Source: Gammaproteobacteria bacterium (GTDB lineage: Bacteria > Pseudomonadota > Gammaproteobacteria > Arenicellales > UBA868). Taken from it: a stretch of DNA of 64,000 nt. Shown one piece after another: positions 43,099 to 52,132 of this stretch. Made by a program: the position numbers and the translations under genes. Within the stretch, counting starts at the first letter, position 1; each line of letters opens with the position of its first letter. The DNA lies in NCBI GenBank assembly GCA_022451485.1, contig JAKUQS010000014.1, forward strand, positions 1 to 64,000, in the 5' to 3' direction. The notes under the pieces were generated by a model that did not search any database, was not told where the DNA came from, and saw only the letters and a list, made by a program, of their open reading frames with translations.

Positions 43099-44037
43099 AT
43101 GTCAGAAATACCACAAAGCACGACTACGAGCAGGCAGTTTGATGAGTTACCTGATGCGCCGCCTAAGCGAAAAATTAGGCTCAGTTGGTCAGGTAAACTG
43201 GGTATCGCGGTATTGGTTTTCTGGGCCACCATTGTTGCCATCGGTCCTTACATTGCTCCTTACGATGAGGCGGAATTCCTCGACGAGTCCTTGTTCATTG
43301 TGCCGGGCAGCGATGAGAAGTATCCGGATACTGATTTTCAGCCGCCCAGCCGAGTGGTTTTACTGGGAAGTGACTATATGGGCCGGGATACGTTATCGCG
43401 AATTCTTTTCGGCGCGAGGACGACGATTGGAATCTCGTTTATTGCCACAATTCTTGCTTACTTAATTGGTGTCACGCTCGGTATTGCGGCAGCGGTGGGC
43501 AGTCGTTTTCTTGATATGGTATTGAGTCGTGTGAACGATGCGTTGCTATCGATACCATCAATTATGTTAGGGCTTGTCATGATTGCCGCGTTGGGGAGCA
43601 CTATCCCATTATTAATTGTGCTGACGGGTATCATTTATGCCGCCAGCGTATTTCGTATTGCACGGTCTCTCGGCCAGGAGGTGATGGTTAGCGATTTTGT
43701 TGAGGCAGCGCGTGTGCGAGGTGAGGGCCTCTGGTGGATTATTACTAGGGAGATACTACCTAACGTCGCCATGCCGCTGGCGACGGATTTCGGATTACGA
43801 TTTGTTTGGGTTATTTTATTTATTTCTGCATTAAGTTTTCTTGGTCTGGGTGTGCAGCCTCCGATGTCAGATTGGGGCAGTATGGTGAAAGAAAATCTTC
43901 CGGGATTGATCTATGGTTCAGTAGCGCCTTTGGTTCCGTCGTTGGCCATCGCCACGCTCACGATATCAGTCAATATGATTGTAGACGACGTCTCGGCTCA
44001 GACGGGTGGAAAATTGGCCAAGAGGATGATCTCGTGA
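43099..44037 (+). CDS. ABC transporter permease, DppC type
   Basis: The second permease, about 312 residues. A cytoplasmic N-terminal tail of some 40 residues rich in Pro/Lys precedes the first helix, as usual in the DppC/OppC group. GSDYMGRDTLSRILFGAR and VEAARVRGEGLWWIITREILPN are diagnostic. The open frame reaches back to 43006, but ATG 43099 (MSEIPQST) begins after the DppB-type stop and is the natural start. The stop overlaps the GTG of the ATPase gene. Confidence 0.92.
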   Translation: MSEIPQSTTTSRQFDELPDAPPKRKIRLSWSGKLGIAVLVFWATIVAIGPYIAPYDEAEFLDESLFIVPGSDEKYPDTDFQPPSRVVLLGSDYMGRDTLSRILFGARTTIGISFIATILAYLIGVTLGIAAAVGSRFLDMVLSRVNDALLSIPSIMLGLVMIAALGSTIPLLIVLTGIIYAASVFRIARSLGQEVMVSDFVEAARVRGEGLWWIITREILPNVAMPLATDFGLRFVWVILFISALSFLGLGVQPPMSDWGSMVKENLPGLIYGSVAPLVPSLAIATLTISVNMIVDDVSAQTGGKLAKRMIS

Positions 44038-45848
44038 GTCCATTGCTCGCTGTCGATGACCTGAAGATCAGTGCTCGAAAGGATGACGGAGACTTGACGC
44101 CTATCGTCAAGGGGGTCACTTTCAACGTCGCTCGTGGTGAGGTGGTAGCGTTGATTGGCGAGTCAGGTTCAGGTAAGACGACCATTGCGCTTTCCGCGTT
44201 GGGGTATACCAAGCCCGGGTTGGAGTTTGTGGGGGGTGAAGTCCGTTTGGAAGGAGAGGACGTCATTACAATGGTTCCTGATCAGCAACGTGCGCTGCGT
44301 GGCCAAAGGGTCGCTTATCTGGCCCAGAGCGCCGCGGCGACATTTAACCCTGCGCTAACCATTGGGGAACAGGTGACCGAGTCCAGCGTGCTGCACGGTA
44401 TTTTGAGCAAAGAGCAAGCACATGAGCGGGCGAAAGTGCTTTACCAGGCGTTGGAGTTACCAGACCCGGAACTGCTCGGTCGACGTTACCCACATCAAGT
44501 TTCCGGTGGACAGTTACAGCGACTCATGGCGGCGATGGCGCTTTGCGGTAAGCCAGACTTGTTGGTTTTAGATGAGCCGACAACGGCGCTCGATGTCACG
44601 ACTCAGATAGAAGTTCTCAAGGCGTTTAAGTCGGTGATTAAGCAGGAAGGGTCATCAGCGATCTATGTTACCCACGATCTTTCTGTTGTAGCGCAGATTG
44701 CAGACCACATCGTTGTGCTGTACGCGGGTGAGACTCAGGAGTATGGAACGGCCGAGCAAGTCGTTAATCGCCCGACGCATGACTACACCCGTCGATTGAT
44801 GCATGCAGTTCGGCCTCCTCCTGCCGCAGGCCAGGGAGATGCGACGTCTGGTGAGCATAAACGAGATGCGCCGGCTCTAGAGGTTAGCAATATCACTGCA
44901 GGTTATGGGAAAAAGAGCGACGGTAAGCCTACGATAACTGTTTTACGAGACGTCAGTGTTGCTATTGAACGGGGTCAGAGTATCGGTGTGATCGGAGAAT
45001 CAGGCTGTGGGAAATCGACGCTTGCACGAGTGATGGCTGGTTTATTACCTGCTACAGAGGGCCAGGTTCTGTTGGGTGGACAGGAACTGAAATCGACACT
45101 TGTTCAGCGAAGTCGGGACGAGTTACAGAAGGTCCAATTCGTTTTTCAGATGGCGGATACTGCCCTGAATCCGAAACAGCGTATCGATCATATACTCGGA
45201 AGACCGTTAGAATTTTATCTGGGGTTAAAGGGCAAAGAGAAACGCAAGCGTGTGGGTGAGCTGCTCGAAATGGTCGAATTACCCCAGGATTTCGCGGGGC
45301 GTTATCCAGAAGAACTCTCCGGAGGGCAGAAACAGCGCGTGAATCTCGCTCGTGCATTAGCCGCCTCTCCAGAGGTGTTACTGTGTGATGAGGTCATATC
45401 CGCGCTGGATTCGATTGTCGGTGCTAATGTGATCGATTTGCTCAGGAGACTACGTCAACAGACCGGTGTGTCGTTCGTTTTCATTAGTCACGATCTATCG
45501 ACGGTTGCCTCTTTTGCGGATGAGATCGTGGTGCTTTATGCAGGTAGGGTAGTTGAGAAGGGCAGCACAGATAGGGTTCTGTCACCGCCTTACCATCCTT
45601 ATACGCGGTTGCTGATCAGTTCTGTTCCAGAATTGCGTGTGGGTTGGTTGGAAGAGGCTGTGCAGACTCAAGAAGCCCAAGCGGGTATTGACCGGTTGGT
45701 GACGTTGACAGAGACAGGATGCCCATTTTTTGATCGGTGTCCGTTGGCTATAGAGGATACCTGTGATCAGGAAACTCCTCCGATTCGTGATCTAGGTGAA
45801 GGACATCTCATCAGCTGCCATCGGTCCGAATCTGAATTCCGCCACTGA
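44034..45848 (+). CDS. Fused double ABC ATPase (DppD-DppF type)
   Basis: A 604-residue fusion of the two ATPases that normally energise peptide importers. Domain 1 (about 5-260) has GESGSGKTT, VSGGQLQR and LLVLDEPTTALD. Domain 2 (about 280-540) has GESGCGKST, LSGGQKQR and VLLCDEVISALD. A C-terminal oligopeptide-transporter tail with Cys residues (CPFFDRCPLA) closes the protein; it may bind an iron-sulfur cluster as in DppD/DppF. GTG 44034 overlaps the permease stop (GTGA). An open frame continues upstream to 43806 but lies inside the permease gene. Confidence 0.93.
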   Translation: MSPLLAVDDLKISARKDDGDLTPIVKGVTFNVARGEVVALIGESGSGKTTIALSALGYTKPGLEFVGGEVRLEGEDVITMVPDQQRALRGQRVAYLAQSAAATFNPALTIGEQVTESSVLHGILSKEQAHERAKVLYQALELPDPELLGRRYPHQVSGGQLQRLMAAMALCGKPDLLVLDEPTTALDVTTQIEVLKAFKSVIKQEGSSAIYVTHDLSVVAQIADHIVVLYAGETQEYGTAEQVVNRPTHDYTRRLMHAVRPPPAAGQGDATSGEHKRDAPALEVSNITAGYGKKSDGKPTITVLRDVSVAIERGQSIGVIGESGCGKSTLARVMAGLLPATEGQVLLGGQELKSTLVQRSRDELQKVQFVFQMADTALNPKQRIDHILGRPLEFYLGLKGKEKRKRVGELLEMVELPQDFAGRYPEELSGGQKQRVNLARALAASPEVLLCDEVISALDSIVGANVIDLLRRLRQQTGVSFVFISHDLSTVASFADEIVVLYAGRVVEKGSTDRVLSPPYHPYTRLLISSVPELRVGWLEEAVQTQEAQAGIDRLVTLTETGCPFFDRCPLAIEDTCDQETPPIRDLGEGHLISCHRSESEFRH

Positions 45849-45870
45849 TCAGTTATGATCGAGTCTGATT

Positions 45871-45890
45871 CGACCCTAATTTGAGGGTCG
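45871..45890 (+). terminator. Rho-independent-like terminator after the ABC importer operon
   Basis: CGACCCT and AGGGTCG form a 7-base stem with a 6-base loop, 23 bases after the ATPase stop. A GT-rich stretch including TTGTTTATT follows, so it is a plausible though not ideal terminator. Confidence 0.6.
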
Positions 45891-46016
45891 GGTTGGGTTG
45901 TTTATTGTCCTATTTTGGTTGCCGTCAGAGTTCTGTAGGACGCATGGGAGTTTTTTCATCGCAACACGAGCGGGAATAGATCGCGAGCATTCGGCCGCCC
46001 TAGGCTGGGTAATCGT

Positions 46017-47357
46017 ATGACGAAGTCAGCACCACCCGTTGGGTCCAGTGTCCTACAACGCGTGAATCGGGCACTATGTCCACAGGGCCATGTATTTCGC
46101 GGTTGGTGGGTGGTGGGTTCTGGGGGTCTAGCAAATTTCTTTGGCGCAATCCTGTTTATGCAGGCTTTTGGCGCCTATGTTTTGTTGATCGAGGACGAAT
46201 TTGGCTGGAGCAAGGCGGCTCTCGCGGGCGCATTTGCACTGGCGCGGCTGGAAAGCGGACTCCTGGGACCGCTCCAGGGTTGGATGATTGATCGGTTTGG
46301 GCCACGCGTGATCATGCGCTGCGGCCTTATCATCTTTGGTGTAGGCATGATCGCGTTGAGCCAGATTGTCTCGATCTGGGATTTCTACATCGTTGTTTTT
46401 GCCATCGCACTGGGCAGCAGTCTTGGTGGGTTCTTATCGGTGACGGTTGCATTGGTGAATTGGTTTAACCGTCACCGCGCAAAGGCGCTAGCGCTTGCCC
46501 AACTGGGTTTTTCTCTCGGCGGGGTACTGGTTCCAATCACCATCTTTGCAATGGAAACCGTTGGCTGGCGCGCGACTGCAATTGCTTCTGGAATAATCAT
46601 TCTGTTGGTGACATGGCCGGTCACTCAGGTAATGCACCATCGACCTGACGAATTGGGAGAGACTCGGGACGGACTTCCAGATGTCGAGTTTGGAGCTCGA
46701 AGTGATGCAGGGGCCCAAGTACAGCGGCCCATCGATCGTAGTTGGGAGTTCACGGCGCGAGAAGCATTGCGAACGAGCAGTTTCTGGTGGATTTCCCTCG
46801 GGCATGCAACTTCGCTCCTAGTTGTTGGTGCCGTCATGGTCCATTTGGTGCTGCACGTACATGGGAGCCTGGGTTATTCCTTGGGCACTGCAGGATTGAT
46901 TGTCGCGCTGGTTACTTTGATGCAGATTGTTGGCCAGGTGGGTATCACAATCGTCGGAGATCGAGTCAACAAACAGATTACCGTTGTGATTTGCATGGGA
47001 GTGCATGCGGCCGGTTTATTACTGTTGGCCTATGCCCAGAACATGGCGATGGTCATCAGCTTTGCCGTTTTGCATGGTATCGCGTGGGGTGTACGCGGTC
47101 CGCTGATGCAGGCACTTAGGGCAGACTATTTCGGCACGGCCAGTTTTGGAACTATTATGGGTTGGTCATCGTTAGTCGTAATGGCGGGTATGTCCATCGG
47201 CCCGATTTTCGCTGGCTGGATGGCCGACCAGACCGGCAGCTATACGGCTGGTTTTGCCGTGCTGTCAGCCGCTGCGTTGTTTGGTTCGGTATTTTTTGTT
47301 CTCGCGAAAAAGCCGATGTTGCCTGACCGAGGGACTGTGCCTGACCAAAAGGCGTAG
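46017..47357 (+). CDS. MFS transporter (oxalate/formate-antiporter-like)
   Basis: A 446-residue twelve-helix permease. The loop motif GWMIDRFGPRVIMR follows helix 2, and AGWMADQTGSY lies in the second half. The N-terminus FRGWWVVGSGGLANFFGA is typical of the OFA/monocarboxylate type of MFS. It probably carries a carboxylate. It is 12 bases ahead of the glycosyltransferase gene and so may share the following transcript, although its function does not obviously connect. Confidence 0.88.
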   Translation: MTKSAPPVGSSVLQRVNRALCPQGHVFRGWWVVGSGGLANFFGAILFMQAFGAYVLLIEDEFGWSKAALAGAFALARLESGLLGPLQGWMIDRFGPRVIMRCGLIIFGVGMIALSQIVSIWDFYIVVFAIALGSSLGGFLSVTVALVNWFNRHRAKALALAQLGFSLGGVLVPITIFAMETVGWRATAIASGIIILLVTWPVTQVMHHRPDELGETRDGLPDVEFGARSDAGAQVQRPIDRSWEFTAREALRTSSFWWISLGHATSLLVVGAVMVHLVLHVHGSLGYSLGTAGLIVALVTLMQIVGQVGITIVGDRVNKQITVVICMGVHAAGLLLLAYAQNMAMVISFAVLHGIAWGVRGPLMQALRADYFGTASFGTIMGWSSLVVMAGMSIGPIFAGWMADQTGSYTAGFAVLSAAALFGSVFFVLAKKPMLPDRGTVPDQKA

Positions 47358-47369
47358 TATCGGATTCAA

Positions 47370-48260
47370 ATGAGTAAGGTCTCAGTGATCATTCCGACCT
47401 ATAACCGCGGGGCTGTGGTGCTGCGCGCGTTACGTTCGGTTTTCGCACAAGACCATGCAGTTGATCAGGTGATTGTTGTTGATGACGGCTCTACCGATGA
47501 CACTATCGAGCAAGTCGAACGTAATTTCCCCGGGGTCGAGTTGATAGCACAAACTAACCACGGGGTTAGCCATGCTCGCAATCGCGGCATAGAGCGAGCC
47601 CGCAACGAGTGGTTAGCTTTCCTTGATTCTGATGACGAATGGTTACCGGGAAAGATCACTGCACAATTAGCAGCAATTATGTCTGACGGAATATCGTGTG
47701 TCTGTCACAGCGATGAAATCTGGATTCGTAATGGTCGACGGGTTAATCCAATGAATAAGCATCGCAAGTACGGTGGAGACATTTTTTTGCACTGCCTGCC
47801 GCGCTGTGTGATGTCACCGTCGTCGGTTGTATTGCACCGATCGCTGTTCGACGAAGTGGGGATGTTTGATGAGACGCTACCGGTGTGTGAGGATTATGAT
47901 TTATGGCTACGGATCGCATCCCAAACAAGAGTGCTCTATGTTCCAGAGAAGCTTGTGATCAAATATGGTGGCCACAAAGATCAATTGTCTCGGTCGTCGT
48001 GGGGCATGGATCGTTACCGCATTCAGGCGCTTGAAAAACTGCTCTTATCGGAAGTGCTATCAGAAGCGCAGTACCGCGAGACCGTCGCAGAGATGGTGCG
48101 CAAGATTGACATCTATGTCGCCGGTGCTCGTCGACGAGAACGATGGCAGGAGGTGCAGCGTTATACCCAGAAACGGATCCACTATGAGAGCACCATCGCG
48201 GTGTCCTCGCGTCTTGGGCAGCGCAGTGAGGCAATGGAGTCGTGGTCATGTTTCTGGTAG
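47370..48260 (+). CDS. Family 2 glycosyltransferase
   Basis: A 296-residue GT-A glycosyltransferase. It has VSVIIPTYNRGAVVLRAL at the start, VVDDGSTDDT, the Asp-rich DSDDEWLPGK near residue 90, and ETLPVCEDYDLWLRIA near 170. The donor and acceptor are unknown. Its end overlaps the start of the nucleoside-phosphorylase-like gene by 13-19 bases. Close neighbours are a spore-photoproduct-lyase-like enzyme and an SDR rather than sugar-polymer genes, which is unusual. Confidence 0.88.
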   Translation: MSKVSVIIPTYNRGAVVLRALRSVFAQDHAVDQVIVVDDGSTDDTIEQVERNFPGVELIAQTNHGVSHARNRGIERARNEWLAFLDSDDEWLPGKITAQLAAIMSDGISCVCHSDEIWIRNGRRVNPMNKHRKYGGDIFLHCLPRCVMSPSSVVLHRSLFDEVGMFDETLPVCEDYDLWLRIASQTRVLYVPEKLVIKYGGHKDQLSRSSWGMDRYRIQALEKLLLSEVLSEAQYRETVAEMVRKIDIYVAGARRRERWQEVQRYTQKRIHYESTIAVSSRLGQRSEAMESWSCFW

Positions 48261-49108
48261 TGGCACTGCAGGCGGAAGCTCAGCCGTTAATCACACATTT
48301 TGGTCTCAGATGCGAGCCCCCAACGGGTATGTTTCGTATCTATCGAAGCGACGCCATGGCGCTCGTCATCTCGGGAGTTGGCAAATCATTATCAGCCGCG
48401 GCAACCGGCTACCTTTGTGGGTGCAGCCATGGGTGGCGGAATGCACCATGGATTAATGTTGGTGTTGCCGGTCACCGGGATGCAGATGTCGGTGAGTTAA
48501 TCGTGGCTAACAAGATCATCGATCAATCCACGGCCCATAGTTGGTATCCACCACAGCTTGTTTCGAGCGTAGTGAATTCGACATTGATTACCGTCGATGA
48601 ACCGGAAGAAATTTATCGAGAAGGCGCAGCCTATGACATGGAGGCAGCGGGGTTTTTCCCTTCAGCTACTCGATGCAGCAGTAGTGAATTGGTCCAGAGT
48701 ATTAAAGTTATCTCTGACAATCCACACCAGTCGATCGCGTCGGTGAATGCTCGATTGATAGAGGAATTAATAACAAAAAATCTGAGTAAAATAGAACAGT
48801 TCATCAATCGATTGAGCGAACTCTCCATTGAAGTCAAAGTGTTGCCAGCCAGTGGAAGCCTTCCGGAGTCATGGGCGAACCGTTGGTCCTTTAGCGTGAC
48901 GCAGGGTCATCGTTTGCGCCGATTGCTACAGCGATGGAGGGCCTTGATTGACGATGGAGAAACCCTTGATTCTGTTTTGGTTGCCTGCAAAGATGGCGCG
49001 GCGGTATTAACGGCGCTTGAAGCGCGTTTGAGTGCTGAGAAACCCACCTACGGCCGGTCTTCGCTGGCCGGGCCTCGGGTCAGTACTAAGCCCGAAGTGC
49101 ATTCGTAA
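48248..49108 (+). CDS. Nucleoside-phosphorylase-like protein
   Basis: A protein of about 286 residues. Residues 1-180 resemble the MTA/SAH nucleosidase/phosphorylase fold: FLVVALQAEAQPL at the start, INVGVAGHRDADVGELIVA in the middle, and YDMEAAGFF, the segment carrying the catalytic-type glutamate. The remaining 100 residues are a helical extension with no recognised motif. GTG 48242 is an alternative start. TAATG overlap couples it to the SPL-like gene. It may process a nucleoside product linked to that enzyme (inference). Confidence 0.75.
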   Translation: MFLVVALQAEAQPLITHFGLRCEPPTGMFRIYRSDAMALVISGVGKSLSAAATGYLCGCSHGWRNAPWINVGVAGHRDADVGELIVANKIIDQSTAHSWYPPQLVSSVVNSTLITVDEPEEIYREGAAYDMEAAGFFPSATRCSSSELVQSIKVISDNPHQSIASVNARLIEELITKNLSKIEQFINRLSELSIEVKVLPASGSLPESWANRWSFSVTQGHRLRRLLQRWRALIDDGETLDSVLVACKDGAAVLTALEARLSAEKPTYGRSSLAGPRVSTKPEVHS

Positions 49109-50166
49109 TGATCGAAACGCTTTATATCGAACAGGCGATTGCAACGCACTCTCGAGTGCGTGAGATTAGCGCTCGATTTCCGCATGCCAATCAAGTGATG
49201 TGCGAGCGCTACGGTGCAGTGTTCAATCGAAAGAGTCAGAACTTCCGGCTGCAGAAAAAGAGCCCCTCGCTGATTCTTGCCCGTAAACATGACAATCATG
49301 TTTTGGCGACACCAGAGGGTTATGGGATAGGAGGGAGCAATAACTACTACTTCTCTCATATGCTCAACTGTATTTATGATTGCCGTTACTGCTTTTTGCA
49401 GGGGATGTATCGTTCTGCGCATTACGTGTTGTTTGTTAACTACGATGATTTTTTTAGTGCGATGGATGCGAAGTTAATGACCCACGAAGGAGAGGATGTC
49501 TGGTTTTTCTCTGGTTATGATTGTGACAGCTTGGCACTTGATCCGTTGACTGGCTTCGCACAGCATTTGCTGTCGTATCTTGAGACGAGACCGCATGCAA
49601 TGGTTGAGTTGCGAACCAAGAGCACACAGATTCGGGCATTGCTTGGACAAGCACCGTTGTCCAATGTGATCGTTGCCTTCAGCCTTACACCCGAGCCCGC
49701 CGCAGTTGCGCTTGAACATAAGACGCCAAGTGTCGCCAAACGACTCAGCGCGATGACGCAGTTAGCTGAAAACGGCTGGCGTCTGGGATTGCGTTTTGAC
49801 CCCTTGCTCGACGATGTTCGTTTTGAAGACCACTACCAAGCGCTGTTTCGAGATATTTTTGATCGCATTGATCCGACTTGTATTCACTCAGTCACCATCG
49901 GGCCTTTTAGAATGCCAGATCCCTTTTTTAGTAACGTTGTCCGTCTTTATCCTGATGAGCCTTTGTTCGCGGGTTCGTTCGCCAATCGTGAAGGCTTGGT
50001 CACTTATCCCAAGGCGCGTGAGGCGGCGATGTTGGAGTTCTGCCTTGACGCGCTCCAGGATCACGTGTCAGGCGACAAGATCTTTAGCTGTGCTATCGAT
50101 AGCCGGGAAACAGTGCGCCCAGATACCGAATCGACCGACCCTAACCTGCTTGCGAGTTCGCATTGA
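49108..50166 (+). CDS. splB: Spore-photoproduct-lyase-like radical SAM protein
   Basis: A 352-residue radical SAM enzyme of the SplB family, which reverses the UV lesion spore photoproduct in spore formers. The cluster-binding cysteines are C88, C92 and C95 in CIYDCRYC. C139 in GYDCDSLALDPLTG lies where SplB has its hydrogen-donor cysteine (C141 in Bacillus). The organism gives no sign of sporulation, so the substrate is probably another DNA lesion or nucleotide. Start and stop overlap the neighbours by one base on both sides. Confidence 0.85.
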   Translation: MIETLYIEQAIATHSRVREISARFPHANQVMCERYGAVFNRKSQNFRLQKKSPSLILARKHDNHVLATPEGYGIGGSNNYYFSHMLNCIYDCRYCFLQGMYRSAHYVLFVNYDDFFSAMDAKLMTHEGEDVWFFSGYDCDSLALDPLTGFAQHLLSYLETRPHAMVELRTKSTQIRALLGQAPLSNVIVAFSLTPEPAAVALEHKTPSVAKRLSAMTQLAENGWRLGLRFDPLLDDVRFEDHYQALFRDIFDRIDPTCIHSVTIGPFRMPDPFFSNVVRLYPDEPLFAGSFANREGLVTYPKAREAAMLEFCLDALQDHVSGDKIFSCAIDSRETVRPDTESTDPNLLASSH

Positions 50167-50891
50167 TGAGTGTGAAAAGAAAAATTCTTCTGGCCGGTGC
50201 AGGCGGCGGTATCGGACGCAGTATTGCCACCTTGTTGCTATCCAGTGATTGGCGAATAGTCGGCTTAGGGCGAGATTTAGTCCGACCCGAATTTAGCCAG
50301 AAGGATTTTGCTCAGGCGACGATTGATCTGTCTGACCTCGAGCATTTGCCTGAACAATTAGGATTAGTGGCGAGCGAACACGGTGACATCGACGGCGTTG
50401 TCTGTGCCGCGGGGATTGGTCGATTTGGCTCGTTGGAAGAATTCTCTTACGCACAAATTCGTGAGTTAATCGACATTAATTTAACCAGCCAGGTTTATGT
50501 GGTACGAGCGTTTCTACCGCTGCTGAAACGTCGTGGCAGGGGAGACGTAGTCTTGATCGGTTCAGAGGCCGCATTGGCGGGAGGCGCGCGGGGCGCTGTA
50601 TATAGCGCCACCAAATTCGCCTTACGTGGGTTTTGTCAATCGTTACGACAGGAATCTGCGGCTGCCGGTGTCCGAGTAACCCTCATTAATCCGGGTATGG
50701 TGCGCACAGGATTTTTTGACCATCTTGACTTTCAACCAGGCGAAGACCTAGCTAATGCTATTGTCCCCGAAGATATTGCGATTGCCGTAAAAATGGTGCT
50801 CAGCGCGCGACCGGAAACAGTATTTGACGAGATTAACCTCTCGCCATTGAAAAAGGTGGTAAGGCGAAAAAACAGGGCGTCCCTGCCCTGA
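50166..50891 (+). CDS. SDR-family oxidoreductase
   Basis: A short-chain dehydrogenase of 241 residues. The cofactor loop is GAGGGIGRSIA, the segment AAGIG replaces the usual NNAG, and the catalytic YSATKFALRGF supplies Tyr and Lys. A serine lies about 13 residues earlier in LIGSEAA. ATG 50166 overlaps the SPL-like stop. It is the last gene of the coupled cassette; the substrate is unknown. Its 3' end contains a terminator that works for the opposite strand. Confidence 0.9.
   Translation: MSVKRKILLAGAGGGIGRSIATLLLSSDWRIVGLGRDLVRPEFSQKDFAQATIDLSDLEHLPEQLGLVASEHGDIDGVVCAAGIGRFGSLEEFSYAQIRELIDINLTSQVYVVRAFLPLLKRRGRGDVVLIGSEAALAGGARGAVYSATKFALRGFCQSLRQESAAAGVRVTLINPGMVRTGFFDHLDFQPGEDLANAIVPEDIAIAVKMVLSARPETVFDEINLSPLKKVVRRKNRASLP
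50867..50890 (-). terminator. Rho-independent terminator for the Bcr/CflA gene
   Basis: Read on the minus strand, CAGGGC and GCCCTG form a stem with a 6-base loop, followed by six T residues (complement of 50867-50872). It lies 37 bases beyond the stop of the carrier gene and inside the SDR coding sequence. Confidence 0.7.
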
Positions 50892-50926
50892 CAGCGGTAG
50901 TTGCTTGATGGTGACTTGTTCTTCGA

Positions 50927-52132
50927 TTACTCAGTCCCTTTCCGTGGCGCTCTGATCAAGCTGAAACAAAGGCTAAGAGCAGTCAGTGCCATTACTGCAA
51001 TAACAAGGCACATGGGTCGTGCAGAACCGTCATGGAGCAGGCCCACCGCAGTACCGACGAGTGCCCCGATCAGCATCTGGATAAACCCGAAGGTCGCCGC
51101 CGCCGTCCCGGCGATCTCTGAAAATGGTTGTAATGTGCAGCTGATCGCATTGGCGCCAATGATACCGATGCTGCCCACAACGAAAAAAAGCGGCACGACG
51201 ACGTGCCACAATTGACCTGGTGTTGAGGCAGACCACAGCAGAACGATAGCTGCCAGTGCCATGACACACACGCCAATCCGCAGCATTAAAAGGGGTCCGG
51301 CGTGGAGCACAACACGACTGTTGATGAAAGCAGCAATCATGATGCCAACAATGTTGGCACTGAAGAAATAGCCGTAACGCTCAGCGGGCACCGCGTAAAT
51401 TTCGATAAAAACAAAGGGTGAGCCGGCAAGGTACGCAAAAAATGCACCGAAGGCGAACGCTCCGGTCAGGATACAGCCCAGACTGTATTGATTGCCGAGT
51501 ACGCGTGCGTACCCGCCCAGCAATGTTGCCAGATGGATCGTGGATCGCTTTTGTGGTGGCAGTGATTCATTGACTTTGAAAAAAGTGAGCGCGATGCAAG
51601 TGACACCGAATAAGGCGAGAACGAGAAAGATGCTTTGCCAGTGAAAGCGGGTGAGTAGCTGGCCGCCAATGATCGGAGCCAAAAGCGGGGTGACTAGCAT
51701 GGCCAGGTTAATCAGAGATTGTGCGCTGGCAGCCTGATTGCCACTGTACAGGTCACGCACGATAGCCCGGGCGACGACCCCCCCTACGCCAGCGCCCAGC
51801 GCTTGGAGCACTCGTAATCCGATGAGCTGGGGGATTGATTCGGCCATGGCGCAAGCCAGACTGGCAAGAACAAACACTAGCAGGCCACCCAGAAGGACCG
51901 TTCGCCGCCCCATCGCGTCTGATAAGGGGCCATAGACCAGCTGGCTGAAGGCCATGCCGAGGAAAAATGCGCTAAGCGTGAACTGCGCGCCGCCGGCAGG
52001 GCCTGGTAGCTCTTCCGCTAGGGAAGGCAGCGCGGGAAGATACATGTCGATGGATGCCGCCCCTAAAGCGCACAGTGCGCCCAGCGTAAGGATCAGCGCG
52101 CGCCGGTCGGATAGGACCGGTTTAATCGTCAA
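50927..52132 (-). CDS. Bcr/CflA-family MFS drug efflux carrier
   Basis: A 401-residue multidrug efflux permease of the Bcr/CflA group. IDMYLPALPSLAEELPGPAGG in helix 1, YGPLSDAMGRRTVLLGG in the loop after helix 2 and GGVVARAIVRDLYSG near helix 4 are typical. The start is TTG 52132, overlapping the LysR stop. Export of drugs such as bicyclomycin or sulfonamide, or of amino acids such as cysteine, is known for the family. It is coexpressed with the LysR regulator. Confidence 0.9.
   Translation of the reverse strand: MTIKPVLSDRRALILTLGALCALGAASIDMYLPALPSLAEELPGPAGGAQFTLSAFFLGMAFSQLVYGPLSDAMGRRTVLLGGLLVFVLASLACAMAESIPQLIGLRVLQALGAGVGGVVARAIVRDLYSGNQAASAQSLINLAMLVTPLLAPIIGGQLLTRFHWQSIFLVLALFGVTCIALTFFKVNESLPPQKRSTIHLATLLGGYARVLGNQYSLGCILTGAFAFGAFFAYLAGSPFVFIEIYAVPAERYGYFFSANIVGIMIAAFINSRVVLHAGPLLMLRIGVCVMALAAIVLLWSASTPGQLWHVVVPLFFVVGSIGIIGANAISCTLQPFSEIAGTAAATFGFIQMLIGALVGTAVGLLHDGSARPMCLVIAVMALTALSLCFSLIRAPRKGTE

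Noticed and set aside
43806-44033. Upstream extension of the fused ABC ATPase frame
   Set aside because: It lies wholly inside the DppC-type permease gene in another frame; GTG 44034 overlapping the permease stop is the natural start.
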